Positions 35,501 to 44,120 of a DNA stretch of 63,172 nt are shown in pieces (position 1 is the stretch's first letter; the number at the start of each line of letters is the position of its first letter). The notes under the pieces were generated by a model that did no database searches, was not told the DNA's origin, and worked only from the letters and a program-made list of their open reading frames with translations. This DNA is from Rhodobacterales bacterium. Its GTDB lineage: Bacteria; Pseudomonadota; Alphaproteobacteria; Rhodobacterales; Rhodobacteraceae. The stretch spans positions 1 to 63,172 of the forward strand of contig PDOZ01000014.1 in the NCBI GenBank assembly GCA_002747325.1. Direction: 5' to 3'. The position numbers were made by a program, and so were the translations under genes.

Positions 35501-35934
35501 CCGCCGTGGCCGAAAGCGCCTTCGCCGGCGCCACCGCGCAGGCCGTGACCCAATCCCCGCGCGCCGGTCAGCGCCCGTCCAATTTCAGCCGGATCGTCGC
35601 CAGCGCCCGCGCCGCCGCCTCCGATGGCAGCTTCGCCACCGCCGCTGCCGTGCCCGCCGCCGCATCCGCCACCCCCGCGATCCCAACGCGTGCCGATGTG
35701 GCCCGCCGCGCCACCACCGAAAACGCCCTCAATCTCCGCAAGGTCAACCTGATCGGCATTTACGGCACCGCAAACGCCCGCCGCGCCTTGGTCCGCCTCG
35801 AAAATGGCCGCTATGTGAAAGTCAAAGTCGGTGATCGGCTCGACGGCGGCAAGGTCACCTCCATCTCGTCCCAACGCCTGACCTACCAACGCGGCAACCG
35901 CGCCTACACCCTGGAACTGCTGCCGCTAAGCTAA
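32542..35934 (+). CDS. Large bitopic protein: PilM/GspL-like N-terminus, Pro-rich arms, PilP/GspC-like C-terminus
   Basis: An 1130-residue protein with four parts. Residues 1-170 (FALDLGHDSIRLLARQG, LVIPNSQILYTTLPA, LEGLTPYAVGDLVFDWRADG) look like the actin-fold cytoplasmic domain of PilM/GspL. Residues 175-640 are Pro/Ala/Glu/Lys-rich with many EPxPEP repeats. One transmembrane helix lies at about 661-685 (LGLILTLALLVLMALAALW). A second Pro/Ala-rich arm leads to a C-terminal domain (about 1055-1130: LRKVNLIGIYGTANARRALV, VKVGDRLDGGKVTSI) that resembles PilP or the GspC homology region. No other pilus or type II secretion gene is nearby. The start has GGAAGG upstream. Its C-terminal domain recurs in the protein at 44752. 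The domain assignments are inference from pattern. Confidence 0.75.
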   Translation: MKPNFALDLGHDSIRLLARQGKSWALVGSVSLDDPDLPARLGELRGKAESIAAGEIRTKLVIPNSQILYTTLPANAPDDIGKEVQIREGLEGLTPYAVGDLVFDWRADGKEARVAVLAHETMDEAESFAAEYGFNPVSFVARPAKGTFKGEPFFGISKATSALLAAGEKVARDSRALPANPAPLAPEEAPTDTHSEPAPEPAAGPTPEPEKSSEHPPEPTAESAVEPISEPTPEPTTEPSPEPIPDPAPEAVPEPAPEPEFDPFAALDEVPDPFPAEPAPKKQSPKKRSSGKAAKKSAKVEAPALDPFPPTPDDIPTAKPVPKPGSKRKKSAPTPDTPPSFPLLDDLPPPPAEDSAASQPDWSAPEAPAALETPAAKAPMTFSSRRSALPDWQKPDDSRDTAPKPRLPQSPKAAPETAKEVPPAKASITIHPPIYTPTETPDQLPSEAGNGARKPDLTDRVTPAPIVSPPDPDSRRAAMAAALAKPLPGQKTKPKPKKPGPLAGIGTALTGTLSGLFGRKKPRSAADHAVRREMDAALTAPLPKPDPASQPAPSKPAPKFNPDPKFKLNGKAGPAETVAAPKTAAAPKVEAPQAPLPTPAAKPEQPAKPEKTDRKKTKKPAKPGLLTRRKQPSEAEKQRQKEAESLTVFGARSKPEVGGKPKYLGLILTLALLVLMALAALWTNQLIKTPDEPLFNPSEQPGTPPIASPSEPATPQPTPPEPNSTPGVAPAPETPPTSTTPPKPEPAPEPGAASSEPPIGTGQPLTPAAAAARYAATGIWERAPDVPPNPSASVPAPTDLGTAPQDAAPAARSATPLDPGLGGQVEPTPPGSPAPPAADTKFDLDANGLVVATRDGALSPTGVLVTLGTPFKIRRSYFPARPTPPETPFDTTLPPPVQVPGTPKTRPLPRPAGLIPQTAPAAPETPETPATPEAPETSQVLNPAEQNPSDVAQLPALSLPRPAARPADLNFAALPDTPLVDPNAIDAAVAESAFAGATAQAVTQSPRAGQRPSNFSRIVASARAAASDGSFATAAAVPAAASATPAIPTRADVARRATTENALNLRKVNLIGIYGTANARRALVRLENGRYVKVKVGDRLDGGKVTSISSQRLTYQRGNRAYTLELLPLS

Positions 35935-36043
35935 GGCGAAATCGACTCACTCTATAAAAATGCATTAAAACGCGCGTTCGAAATCCGCAGAAAGCGGATG
36001 GAGAGGCAGCGCGTTTTAATTCCGTTTTGTCGATTTCTGCCCA
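35934..36043 (+). repeat. Palindromic intergenic element, copy D (110 bp)
   Basis: Starts with the last A of the preceding TAA stop (TA flank 35932-35933). Ends AGGCGAAATCGAC and GTCGATTTCTGCCC. All three stems are kept but with different bases: outer TCGAC/GTCGA, middle AAAACGCGCG/CAGCGCGTTTT, inner ATCCGC/GCGGAT. Directly followed by copy E, sharing the TA at 36044-36045. Confidence 0.85.
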
Positions 36044-36045
36044 TA

Positions 36046-36143
36046 GCGAAATCGACATACCCTACAAATAATCCGCGCCCTCAACCAGCCAAACGCCGAA
36101 AACGAGAGCGCGAATTATGATTCATAATTAGCGATTTCCGCTC
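36046..36143 (+). repeat. Palindromic intergenic element, copy E (98 bp, divergent)
   Basis: Tandem neighbour of copy D. Left end GCGAAATCGAC, right end AGCGATTTCCGCTC, flanked on both sides by TA (36044-36045 and 36144-36145). The interior is divergent and shortened, though a CCGCGC/GCGCG pairing remains. Its last base supplies the third base of the cobT TAG stop on the minus strand. Contains one GATTC. Confidence 0.75.
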
Positions 36144-37150
36144 TACCCATCCGCAACCCCGGCTTCCGCGAAGGTTGCCATGCCGGAGTGACAGGCCAGC
36201 GCCGCCTTGACCACGCCCAGCGCCACCCCCGCGCCGCTGCCTTCCCCGAGCCGCAGCCCAAGCGACAGCAGAGGCTCTTTTCCAAGCTCTTTCAACAGGT
36301 TAGCATGTGCGCCCTCGGCGGAAACATGCCCGGCAACCGCGTGATCCAAGGCCCGCGCGTTGACCCGCTGCAAACAGGCCGCCGCCGCGCAGCAGATGAA
36401 CCCATCCAGCACCACCGGAATACGCTCAAACCGCGCGCGCAGCATCGCCCCGGCCATCGCCGCCAACTCGCGCCCGCCGAGCGCCGCCAGCACCGCCAGC
36501 CCGCTCGCAGCCCCGGCATTGGCCCGCACGCCCTCCGCCACAACCTGCGCTTTCGCCGCCAAAGCCTCCGCCTCAACCCCGGTGCCCCGCCCAGTCCAGT
36601 CGGTCGCCGCGCCTTCAAAAAGCGCGGTGCAAATCGCCGCCGCCGAGGTGGTGTTGCCGATGCCCATTTCGCCGACGACCAGCAGATCCGACGCCGGATC
36701 CACCGCGTCCCATCCCGCCTGCATCGCCGCCATCAGTTCCGCTTCCGACATCGCCGGACCTTGGGTGAAATCCGCCGTCGGACGGTCGAGTTCCAGCGGA
36801 ACGACCGACATCGCCGTACCAAATTCCGCGCTCAACTGGTTAATCGCCGCGCCGCCCGCTTCAAAATTGGCCACCATCTGCACCGTGACCTCCGGCGGAA
36901 AGGCCGAAACCCCGCGCGCGGCAACCCCGTGATTTCCTGCAAAAACAATGACTTGCGGCGCGCGCACTTGAGGCGCCGCCTCCCCGCGCCAACTCGCATA
37001 CCAAAGCGCCACCTCTTCGAGCCGCCCCAACGCCCCTGCCGGCTTGGTTAACACCGCATTGCGCGCCTCCGCCGCAGCCATCGCCCCCGCATCCGCCTCC
37101 GGCAACGCCGCCATCGCCGCTTCTACGCCCGAAATCGTGTCAAACTGCAT
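36143..37150 (-). CDS. cobT: Nicotinate-nucleotide-dimethylbenzimidazole phosphoribosyltransferase
   Basis: Makes alpha-ribazole phosphate for the lower ligand of cobalamin. 335 residues from ATG 37150 ([20 protein letters not shown]). Family motifs: [60 protein letters not shown] with the active-site region, and [20 protein letters not shown]. Divergent from cobS with a 66-base gap; no cobalamin riboswitch is recognisable there. The stop codon lies on the edge of repeat copy E. Confidence 0.93.
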   Translation of the reverse strand: MQFDTISGVEAAMAALPEADAGAMAAAEARNAVLTKPAGALGRLEEVALWYASWRGEAAPQVRAPQVIVFAGNHGVAARGVSAFPPEVTVQMVANFEAGGAAINQLSAEFGTAMSVVPLELDRPTADFTQGPAMSEAELMAAMQAGWDAVDPASDLLVVGEMGIGNTTSAAAICTALFEGAATDWTGRGTGVEAEALAAKAQVVAEGVRANAGAASGLAVLAALGGRELAAMAGAMLRARFERIPVVLDGFICCAAAACLQRVNARALDHAVAGHVSAEGAHANLLKELGKEPLLSLGLRLGEGSGAGVALGVVKAALACHSGMATFAEAGVADG

Positions 37151-37216
37151 AAATGCCCCCATTTTTCATCTTTCCCCGCTATCTAATGCAAACGGTCTGA
37201 CATAGAACAGGGCAAA

Positions 37217-37972
37217 ATGCCGGAAAAAACCATGCCCCGAAGCCAAATCCTCAACGACATCGCCGAAGCCTTCGCCTTGCTGACCCGCTTCCCCGTGCGC
37301 GCGACCTCCTTTCGCGGCGCGGGCAGTGCCTGGGCCTGGCCGCTGACCGGGCTGGCCACCGGCACGCTCGCCGCCCTCGCCGCCGCCGCCGCGCTCTGGC
37401 TCGGCCTGCCAACCGCCCTCGCCGCCTGCATTGCGCTGGCCCTGCTGATCGTGCCGACCGGCGCGTTGCACGAAGACGGGCTGGCGGACAGCGCCGACGG
37501 GCTGTGGGGCGGGCATACACGCGCGCGGCGGCTGGAAATCATGAAAGACAGCCGCATCGGCAGTTACGGTGTCATCGCCCTGATCCTCTCCCTGCTTGCC
37601 CGCTTCGCTGCCCTCTTCGCGCTGATCGACGCGGGCCAACTCGCCGCCCTCCCCGCCGCCGCCCTGCTCTCGCGCGCCCCGATGGCGGCACTGATGGCGG
37701 CCCTGCCCAATGCCCGCCAATCCGGCCTCGCCCACGATACCGGCCGCCCCAGCGCCAAAACCGCCACCACCGGCCTCGTCCTCGCCGCCGCCATCGCCCT
37801 GCCCCTCACCGGCACCGCGCTGATCGCCGCCCTGTTCTGGGGCAGCCTCGCCGCCCTCGCCACCGCCGCCATCGCCAAGCGCAAAATCGGTGGCCAGACC
37901 GGCGACATCTTAGGCGCTTGTCAGCAAGTCACGGAAATCACAGTACTTTTCGCCCTGACCGCCGCACTGTAA
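37217..37972 (+). CDS. cobS: Adenosylcobinamide-GDP ribazoletransferase (cobalamin synthase)
   Basis: Membrane enzyme joining adenosylcobinamide-GDP and alpha-ribazole(-phosphate) in the last steps of cobalamin synthesis. 251 residues, about six helices; conserved motif PTGALHEDGLADSADGLWGG (acidic Mg-binding DGLAD...DG) and MKDSRIGSYGVIAL, and the C-terminal GGQTGDILGACQQVTEI. The second ATG (37232) is possible. Works with the divergent cobT. Confidence 0.93.
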   Translation: MPEKTMPRSQILNDIAEAFALLTRFPVRATSFRGAGSAWAWPLTGLATGTLAALAAAAALWLGLPTALAACIALALLIVPTGALHEDGLADSADGLWGGHTRARRLEIMKDSRIGSYGVIALILSLLARFAALFALIDAGQLAALPAAALLSRAPMAALMAALPNARQSGLAHDTGRPSAKTATTGLVLAAAIALPLTGTALIAALFWGSLAALATAAIAKRKIGGQTGDILGACQQVTEITVLFALTAAL

Positions 37973-38026
37973 GCCGGTGGATTTTCGCCAGCAAACCGCG
38001 TAGCATACCCAAAACGGGAGGAATGC

Positions 38027-38845
38027 ATGCGTATCATCGGGTTTGTGCTGGGAATTTTCCTGTGGGCAAGCGCCAGCGTCGCGCAGGACTGCACCCCAAC
38101 CAACTTTCGCACCGTCCCCATCGCTCCGCTATCACCCGACGCCGCAATCAACAGCCTCCTGAACGGCTACCCCGACCTCCGCTTCGACGCCGAAACCGCC
38201 CAGTTCATCGCCCCCAGCGGCGCCCGCCTCGCCTATACTGCCCCCACCGACCGGCCCGCCCAAACCATCCTGACCGACGCCACCATCGGCGACCAGTTTC
38301 GCTACCGCTACCCGCTCAACTTCGACCTCACCGCACGCCAAACCCCATGGCACGACCCCGGCCGCGTGCGCAATGACGCCTTCCTGCGCTTTCTGTATGG
38401 CGACAGCAAAAGCGAAGTTCGGGCCAGCTTGACGCAGGTGCAAAGCCCCGATGGCCGCGCCCGCTTCCGCGTCACCCGCCGCCACGGCGTCGATTGCCAG
38501 TTGCGCGCCGCCCTCGCAGAGATCGGCACCGCCTACCCCAAAGTGTTCTCCAAAACCGGCGGCAGCTTCAACTGGCGCTTCATCTCCGGCACCAACCGCA
38601 TGAGCGTACATTCCTTCGGCGCCGCCATCGACCTGAACACCGAAATGGGTGGCTATTGGAAATGGTCCGGCGCCAAAGCCGGCGCCGTCGGAGACTACCG
38701 AAACCAAATCCCCAAAGCGGTTGTCTCCGCCCTCGAAACCTATGGCTTCATCTGGGGCGGCAAATGGCACCATTTCGACGGCATGCACTTCGAATACCGC
38801 CCGGAACTGATCCTGTTCGCACGCCTGACGGCTGAAGAAGGTTAA
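38027..38845 (+). CDS. Secreted M15-family peptidase (VanY-like D-Ala-D-Ala carboxypeptidase)
   Basis: Periplasmic zinc peptidase trimming peptidoglycan stem peptides. 272 residues with a signal peptide (MRIIGFVLGIFLWASASVAQ). Zinc and catalytic motifs: SVHSFGAAIDLN (HxxxxxxD) near residue 200 and HHFDGMHFEYRPE near residue 250. GGGAGGAATGC precedes the start. Convergent with the next gene; their stop codons share four bases. Confidence 0.88.
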   Translation: MRIIGFVLGIFLWASASVAQDCTPTNFRTVPIAPLSPDAAINSLLNGYPDLRFDAETAQFIAPSGARLAYTAPTDRPAQTILTDATIGDQFRYRYPLNFDLTARQTPWHDPGRVRNDAFLRFLYGDSKSEVRASLTQVQSPDGRARFRVTRRHGVDCQLRAALAEIGTAYPKVFSKTGGSFNWRFISGTNRMSVHSFGAAIDLNTEMGGYWKWSGAKAGAVGDYRNQIPKAVVSALETYGFIWGGKWHHFDGMHFEYRPELILFARLTAEEG

Positions 38846-39231
38846 TCAAACACCGTCACCCCGACATATTCTCCGCGTGAACCATGACCGTAAATCCGAA
38901 CCAAAACATAGGCGCCGCCCCCAACAATCGCACGGGCGGCGCTCGGCTCGATATACCCGTCCCGGACCATCCGCTCCATAATCCCACGGTTTTTCATGCT
39001 AGCGAAAAACGAATCCCACTCATCCCCGTCCTGCGAAATCCCGAAACGGTGAAAATTGGCCCGATCCTGCCGCAAAATCTGCCAAGGCTGGCGCAACCGC
39101 GTGCCCTTGGAATTATACAAATCGGCCCTTCCGATATACGCAACATAGCTATCAATCACATCCTGCGCCATCGCCGGGGCACCCCCCAAAAGCGAAAGCA
39201 TCATGGCAGCCAAAAAAGCAAAGCGTTTCAT
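38842..39231 (-). CDS. Small secreted hypothetical protein
   Basis: 129 residues from ATG 39231 (MKRFAFLAAMMLSLLGGAPA), a clean signal peptide ending AMA, followed by a mature region of about 107 residues: DVIDSYVAYIGRADLYNSKG and GGAYVLVRIYGHGSRGEYVG. GGAGG lies 5 bases before this ATG, which decides against the longer in-frame starts. I do not recognise the family; the content suggests a small periplasmic protein. Convergent with the M15 peptidase gene. Confidence 0.7.
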   Translation of the reverse strand: MKRFAFLAAMMLSLLGGAPAMAQDVIDSYVAYIGRADLYNSKGTRLRQPWQILRQDRANFHRFGISQDGDEWDSFFASMKNRGIMERMVRDGYIEPSAARAIVGGGAYVLVRIYGHGSRGEYVGVTVFD

Positions 39232-39554
39232 CATCCCCTCCATCACATCTGCGCCCCCATCCTCGAAGCCCCGCCCCCGCCTTGTCAAGCACAACCGCCC
39301 AAGCGCACAAACACTTACCGCGGACTTTCAAAAGCGAATCCAATGTTTCCGCGCCCGAACACCCCTTTCAGGCAGCGCAGTCCAAAAAGACGTTCCTCCA
39401 TTTCCGCAACACGAAACATCAAACACCACTTCATGCAGGCAACTCAAGTTCAAGCCCCTAAATCCGTTTTGCTTTGCCCCCCCCTGACAGTCATCCAACG
39501 CCCACAACGATCAGCAGGTTTCAATCAAGACCTTGTGAAAAACAACCACGTCGA
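39232..39554. other. Non-coding interval, AT-richer, no convincing gene
   Basis: No frame here has protein-like composition, a ribosome-binding site or a recognisable domain. Base composition is more AT-rich toward the right. It separates the secreted protein gene from the decayed region and may itself be remnant sequence. Confidence 0.5.
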
Positions 39555-40656
39555 TCAAACCCGCCTGTCTATTGGTTCCCTGTCCGCCAAATATAGCATC
39601 TCAAACCCGCCTGACCTAAATATCGTCGGCCCAAAACCCCACCATGAAGCGCGCATTTCCATTTCTGTCATTTCGACCCGTCGGGTTAAATTGATGAGGT
39701 CCTTCAGTACTATTTTCCCATCGTCCGCTCGCAACGTTTTCGAGTTTCCCGAACGGGGATCCGACGGTTGATATGCCGCACCAAAACCCGTTACGCCACT
39801 CGCGACCGCGTTTTCATAGCTTTCGACCCATACCGCCCCACCAGAATGGCGGATTACTATATCCTCTCCATCTATTTCAACACGACACACCCCCTCCTAT
39901 ATGAACCATCAAACCAGCACCCAGCGTAGTTTTGACAGGATCGTCGCCCGATCCGCCCCTTTCACGCACATTAACCAACATCATTTTTGCACCCGCGCTG
40001 CCGAATAAATCGGAATAGTTTGTCGCCGCCCCGCGCATCCTGTCTTCGGCGTTGGTCAGGCGGAAATATTCGGGGCTAATATTCAAACGATATTCCACCG
40101 CAGAAACGCACGGATTTGGAACAACCGAATGGCCAATCGCCGCATTGACGCGGATTGCATCGGCGCCCGCGCCTCCGGGTATGCCAGACACAACGCCGCC
40201 GTTAACTGTAACCGAATCATTTCCTTCTCCCGCGTAAATTAATCGACCATATCCGCCCTTGCCGCGACAGCATCCTCGCCCGCTTCGGTATAAATGCCGT
40301 TCGCCCCCCAGGCATGAATTGCGACGGCATCGTTACGGATCAATTTTTCCACCCGTTTGGCATATTGCCTGTCGGTCTCATCATAAGCGATCTCATAGCC
40401 TTCCTCACGATCAGCATGCACTCCATGTACATGATCGGCTTCAATCGAAATCGCGCCATGGCCAGCCCCGGTAGATACTGGTCACTGTTTGGGACGTGAT
40501 CAAAAGTGCCTGATTGCCCCCAGTATATAAACGGAAACCACCTGACCGCTTGTTGGGATCGAAATTGCTCCCTCGCGGTGTCTGAACAAAAAGGCTGCGA
40601 ATGCGCTGGCCTTCCCCAAGCGGCGCAGCACCCGACCGCTGCTGCGCATTTGACAT
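39555..40656 (-). pseudogene. Decayed gene with apparent frameshifts, RTX-like fragment
   Basis: Four successive minus-strand frames each read as plausible protein, none of which is complete. From 40656: MSNAQQRSGAAPLGEGQRIR to TVTSIYRG; then, shifted, HGAISIEADHVHGVHADREE to YTEAGEDAVAARADMVD; shifted again, LIYAGEGNDSVTVNGGVVSG, PGGAGADAIRVNAAIGHSVV to LGAGLMVHIGGGV; shifted again, CRVEIDGEDIVIRHSGGAVW to MLYLADREPIDRRV ending at 39555. The join points are near 40460, 40245 and 39885. Gly-rich 'GEGND...GGAGAD' units resemble RTX or parallel beta-roll repeats. The two frames alternate, as expected from insertions and deletions. The region is AT-richer than its surroundings, suggesting acquired DNA now decaying. 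Real short ORFs at 39555-39890 and 39877-40191 are the alternative reading. Confidence 0.5.
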
Positions 40657-41226
40657 ATTTTACGCCCTTTTTTTCCATCGCGCCACAATCCGATCCGCCG
40701 CTTCCGACCTCTGTTTTTAAACGGCGGTATTCCGGCCATATTTCCCCATGCGGCCATATCCGTCCTCTACTCCTTTGTTCCCCTTTCGCTCCAAGACTTG
40801 TCTCCATAGAATCCACACCGGCAGAAGGCAGGCGAGGCCAGATTGCGCGCTCAACAAAGACGGCGCGGATGGGCGCTGGAAATGCTGGGGGAATCATCTT
40901 CATCGCGGCCACGCCTTTGACAATCACTCTCGCAGGCAATCGTTAAAGATGGATTAAGGCGCTCAAGAAAACTTCATAAAGTTTTATGTAAATCCTGACC
41001 GGCCCGATCTTTTGTCTGCCAGCAGCCCTTGCAGCGCACATTTTGTTCGACCGGCTCGGGCCCTAATGTCCAACCGACACGACATAGAGCCGAACCACCA
41101 CCGCGCTACAGCATGTTGCGATAGCCGGGCGCGTGGGGAAAAAGCGCGGCGTTTCCCCGCTACAATCCGGGTTCCCGGCCGCAATTCTCCTTGACCCGGT
41201 CCGCGCCAGCGATGACAACGGCCCGC
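40657..41226. other. Interval without a recognisable gene upstream of alr
   Basis: A minus-strand frame (40340-40939) is open but has no protein-like signature beyond a possible N-terminal extension of the decayed gene. The right part (41000-41226), immediately before alr, has high GC and no obvious promoter match. A 7-bp perfect inverted repeat lies at 40968. Confidence 0.45.
40968..40985. repeat. Short AT-rich inverted repeat
   Basis: AAAACTT-cata-AAGTTTT, a perfect 7-bp palindrome with a 4-base loop, in AT-rich non-coding DNA. It could be an operator or a weak bidirectional terminator at the edge of the decayed region. Confidence 0.4.
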
Positions 41227-42288
41227 ATGACGACAGGAAGATTGACCATTGATCTCGACGCCATTGCGGCCAACTGGCGCGCGCTGGATGCGGTTTCCGG
41301 CGCGGGGGTGCAGACGGCGGCGGTGGTGAAAGCGGATGCTTACGGGCTGGGCGTGGGGCCGGTGGCGCGGGTGCTGGCGGCGGCGGGAGCGCGGCGGTTT
41401 TTTGTTGCCGCGGCAGAGGAAGGTGCCGCCGTGCGCGATGCGCTGGGGCCGGGACCGGAAATTGCCGTATTTTCTGGCCATATGGCCGGCGACACGGACA
41501 TGATTTACGACCTCGACCTCGTGCCGATGCTCAATTCCGTCGAGCAGGTCACGCGCCATTTCGAAGCCCTGCCCGGCGCGCCGTTCGGGGTGCAGCTCGA
41601 CACCGGCATGAACCGGCTGGGCATGGAACCCGCCGAATGGGCCGCGCTGCGCGACATCGTTCTGACCCAGTCGCCGCGCCTGATCCTGTCGCACCTCGCC
41701 TGCGCCGACGAGCCGGACCATCCGATGAACGCGCAGCAACTCAACACCTTCCTGTCGATGACGGAAGGGCTGTCGGTGCCGCGTTCGCTCGCTGCAACGG
41801 GCGGCATTCTGCTCGGCCCGCAGTATCATTTCGACCTCACAAGGCCCGGCATTGGCCTTTACGGCGGGCACCCCTTCGCCGAGGCGGCCCCCGTGGTGCA
41901 ACTGGACCTGCCGGTGGTGCAGATCCGCGAGGTCGCGGCGGGCGAAAGCGTCGGCTATTCCAACACCTTCACCGCCGCGCATAACATGCGCGTGGCCACC
42001 GTCGCCGGCGGCTATGCCGATGGCCTGAACCGCGCCCTTTCCGCCACGGGCACGCTTTGGCACGGCGATGAACCCTGCCCGATTCTCGGGCGGGTTTCGA
42101 TGGACCTGATCACCGCCGACGTGACCCGGATCATCCACAAGCTCGGCGAAACGCCCCGGACCCTGACCGCCATCGGCCCGAACGCCTCTCCCGATTCGAT
42201 TGCCGACAGTATAGACACCATAGGTTACGAAATTCTTACCCAGCTCGGAAATCGCTATCACCGCCATTACGCACGGGGCCGCACATGA
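41227..42288 (+). CDS. alr: Alanine racemase
   Basis: PLP enzyme making D-alanine for peptidoglycan. About 353 residues from [20 protein letters not shown]. The PLP lysine is in [11 protein letters not shown] (about residue 34) and the catalytic tyrosine in [27 protein letters not shown] and [13 protein letters not shown] are further signatures. Two upstream in-frame ATGs (41191, 41212) exist, but homology begins here. Overlaps the pqiA-like gene by 4 bases (ATGA). Confidence 0.92.
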   Translation: MTTGRLTIDLDAIAANWRALDAVSGAGVQTAAVVKADAYGLGVGPVARVLAAAGARRFFVAAAEEGAAVRDALGPGPEIAVFSGHMAGDTDMIYDLDLVPMLNSVEQVTRHFEALPGAPFGVQLDTGMNRLGMEPAEWAALRDIVLTQSPRLILSHLACADEPDHPMNAQQLNTFLSMTEGLSVPRSLAATGGILLGPQYHFDLTRPGIGLYGGHPFAEAAPVVQLDLPVVQIREVAAGESVGYSNTFTAAHNMRVATVAGGYADGLNRALSATGTLWHGDEPCPILGRVSMDLITADVTRIIHKLGETPRTLTAIGPNASPDSIADSIDTIGYEILTQLGNRYHRHYARGRT

Positions 42289-42728
42289 CCCGCGAAGTCG
42301 CAAAATGGCTCAATCTCAGCCTGATCATCGCCTTTCCGGTAAGCTGGTTCGCCCCGATTTTACATGCCGGAATTAACCTTCCGCTGTTTGGCACCGAGGC
42401 CATTTCGGTGATTTCCGGGCTGAAAACGCTCTGGGGCAGCGACGTGTTTCTCGCCCTCGTCGTCACCTTTTTCGCCATCTTCGCCCCCATCCTGAAAGTC
42501 ACCGGCCTCGCCCTGATCCATTTCGGCCTGTTGCGCCGTAAGGCCTTGCCCACGCTCAATATTATCGGCAAGCTGGCAATGGCGGACATCTTCCTCATCG
42601 CGCTTTACGTCGTGCTGGTCAAAGGCGTTGCCTTCACGCGGGTCGAGACCGGCTGGGGGCTCTATCTCTTCACCCTCTGCGTGCTGGCCTCTATTCTGGC
42701 CTCGATCCTCACCGCAAAGAAAAGTTAA
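42285..42728 (+). CDS. Paraquat-inducible protein A (PqiA) domain membrane protein
   Basis: 147 residues with four predicted helices: [54 protein letters not shown] and [16 protein letters not shown]. The [10 protein letters not shown] segment is the PqiA-domain hallmark. PqiA proteins are inner-membrane partners of MCE lipid-transport proteins, but no MCE gene is here. It is coupled at both ends: start overlaps alr, and its stop overlaps radA's start by one base. Confidence 0.82.
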   Translation: MTREVAKWLNLSLIIAFPVSWFAPILHAGINLPLFGTEAISVISGLKTLWGSDVFLALVVTFFAIFAPILKVTGLALIHFGLLRRKALPTLNIIGKLAMADIFLIALYVVLVKGVAFTRVETGWGLYLFTLCVLASILASILTAKKS

Positions 42729-44095
42729 TGGCCCGCAAGACCCTCACCTATACCTGCCAGGAATGCGCCGCCTCCTTCTCCAAATGGTCCGGCCAATGCG
42801 ACAATTGCGGCGCCTGGAACACCATTCGCGAGGAGGTGCCGCTGTCGCAGGGGCCGGCGTCAAAGAGCCTGGGCGCGATGCGCGGCAACCGGATTGCGCT
42901 GTCCGATCTGGCGACCGAGGAAGCCCCGCCCCCGCGCACCCTGTCCGGCGTGGCGGAGCTGGACCGGGTTCTGGGCGGCGGTCTGGTGCCTGCTTCGGCC
43001 ATTCTGGTGGGCGGCGATCCGGGGATCGGCAAGTCGACCCTGCTTTTGCAAGCCGCTGCAAGTTTTGCCCGTAAGGGCTTGAAAACCATCTATGTTTCCG
43101 GCGAAGAGGCGCGCGCTCAGGTGCGGATGCGGGCGCAGAGACTTGGGCTGCGCGACGCCTCGGTCGGGCTGGCCGCCGAGACCAATCTGCGCGACATATT
43201 AACCACGTTGGAGGCGGAAAAACCCGATCTGGTGATCATTGATTCGATCCAGACCATGTGGGCCGACAATGTGGAAAGCGCGCCCGGTTCGGTGTCGCAG
43301 GTGCGTGCCGCCGCCCATGAGCTGACCCGCTTTGCCAAGGCGCGCGGCGTGTCGGTGATTCTGGTGGGGCATGTCACCAAAGAGGGGCAAATCGCCGGGC
43401 CGCGCGTGGTCGAACACATGGTCGACACGGTGCTGTATTTCGAGGGCGAGCGCGGTCATCAGTTCCGCATTCTGCGCGCGGTGAAAAACCGCTTTGGCCC
43501 CGCCGATGAGATCGGGGTTTTCGAGATGACCGGCGGCGGATTGTCGGAAGTCGCCAACCCGTCGGCGCTGTTTCTGGGCGAGCGCGACGCCCCGTCCCCC
43601 GGCTCTGCCGTCTTTGCAGGCATCGAGGGGACTCGCCCGGTTCTCGTGGAATTTCAAGCACTTGTCGCGCCTTCTTCACTTGCCCAACCACGCCGGTCGG
43701 TGCTGGGCTGGGACGGGGCGCGGCTGGCGATGATTCTGGCGGTGCTGGAAGCGCGCGTCGGCATTCCCTTTGCCGGGCTGGACGTTTACCTTAACGTCGC
43801 CGGGGGCATGAAAATCTCCGAGCCCGCCGCCGATCTCGCCGTGGCCACCGCGCTTTTGTCGGCCCGCGAAGACGCCGCCATGCCGCGCGACCTCGTGGTA
43901 TTCGGCGAAATCTCCCTGTCCGGCGCCCTGCGCCCGGTAGGACAGACGGAAAACCGTCTGAAAGAAGCCGCAAAACTCGGATTTTCCACCGCAATCTTGC
44001 CGAAAGGCTCGAAAACCGGAACACATGATGCTATGAGCCTGCGGATGATGGGCGATCTGGTCGGCTTTGTCGGCGAGACATTTGGTGCCGGATGA
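42728..44095 (+). CDS. radA: DNA repair protein RadA (Sms)
   Basis: RecA-like helicase assisting recombination and branch migration. 455 residues. Four-cysteine zinc finger at the N-terminus (CQECAASFSKWSGQCDNCGA), Walker A GGDPGIGKSTLLLQ, the RadA-specific KNRFG motif, and a C-terminal Lon-type domain (LNVAGGMKISEPAADLAVAT). RadA also helps integrate incoming single-stranded DNA during transformation and GTA uptake in Rhodobacterales, which makes its presence near the GTA cluster relevant, though both may be placed by chance. Confidence 0.95.
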   Translation: MARKTLTYTCQECAASFSKWSGQCDNCGAWNTIREEVPLSQGPASKSLGAMRGNRIALSDLATEEAPPPRTLSGVAELDRVLGGGLVPASAILVGGDPGIGKSTLLLQAAASFARKGLKTIYVSGEEARAQVRMRAQRLGLRDASVGLAAETNLRDILTTLEAEKPDLVIIDSIQTMWADNVESAPGSVSQVRAAAHELTRFAKARGVSVILVGHVTKEGQIAGPRVVEHMVDTVLYFEGERGHQFRILRAVKNRFGPADEIGVFEMTGGGLSEVANPSALFLGERDAPSPGSAVFAGIEGTRPVLVEFQALVAPSSLAQPRRSVLGWDGARLAMILAVLEARVGIPFAGLDVYLNVAGGMKISEPAADLAVATALLSAREDAAMPRDLVVFGEISLSGALRPVGQTENRLKEAAKLGFSTAILPKGSKTGTHDAMSLRMMGDLVGFVGETFGAG

Positions 44096-44120
44096 AACGA
44101 AAAGCTAACGAGGGCTGGGA

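Noticed and set aside
33178..35889. 903-residue open frame on the minus strand
   Set aside because: It is the antisense shadow of the Pro-rich 32542 gene; composition is Gly/Arg-rich and has no domain or ribosome-binding site.
37151..37216. Cobalamin riboswitch between cobT and cobS
   Set aside because: The 66-base gap is too short and shows no B12-box-like sequence.
39203..39487. 94-residue plus-strand frame
   Set aside because: Lacks protein-like composition and a ribosome-binding site, and its start lies antisense within the signal-peptide region of the secreted protein gene.
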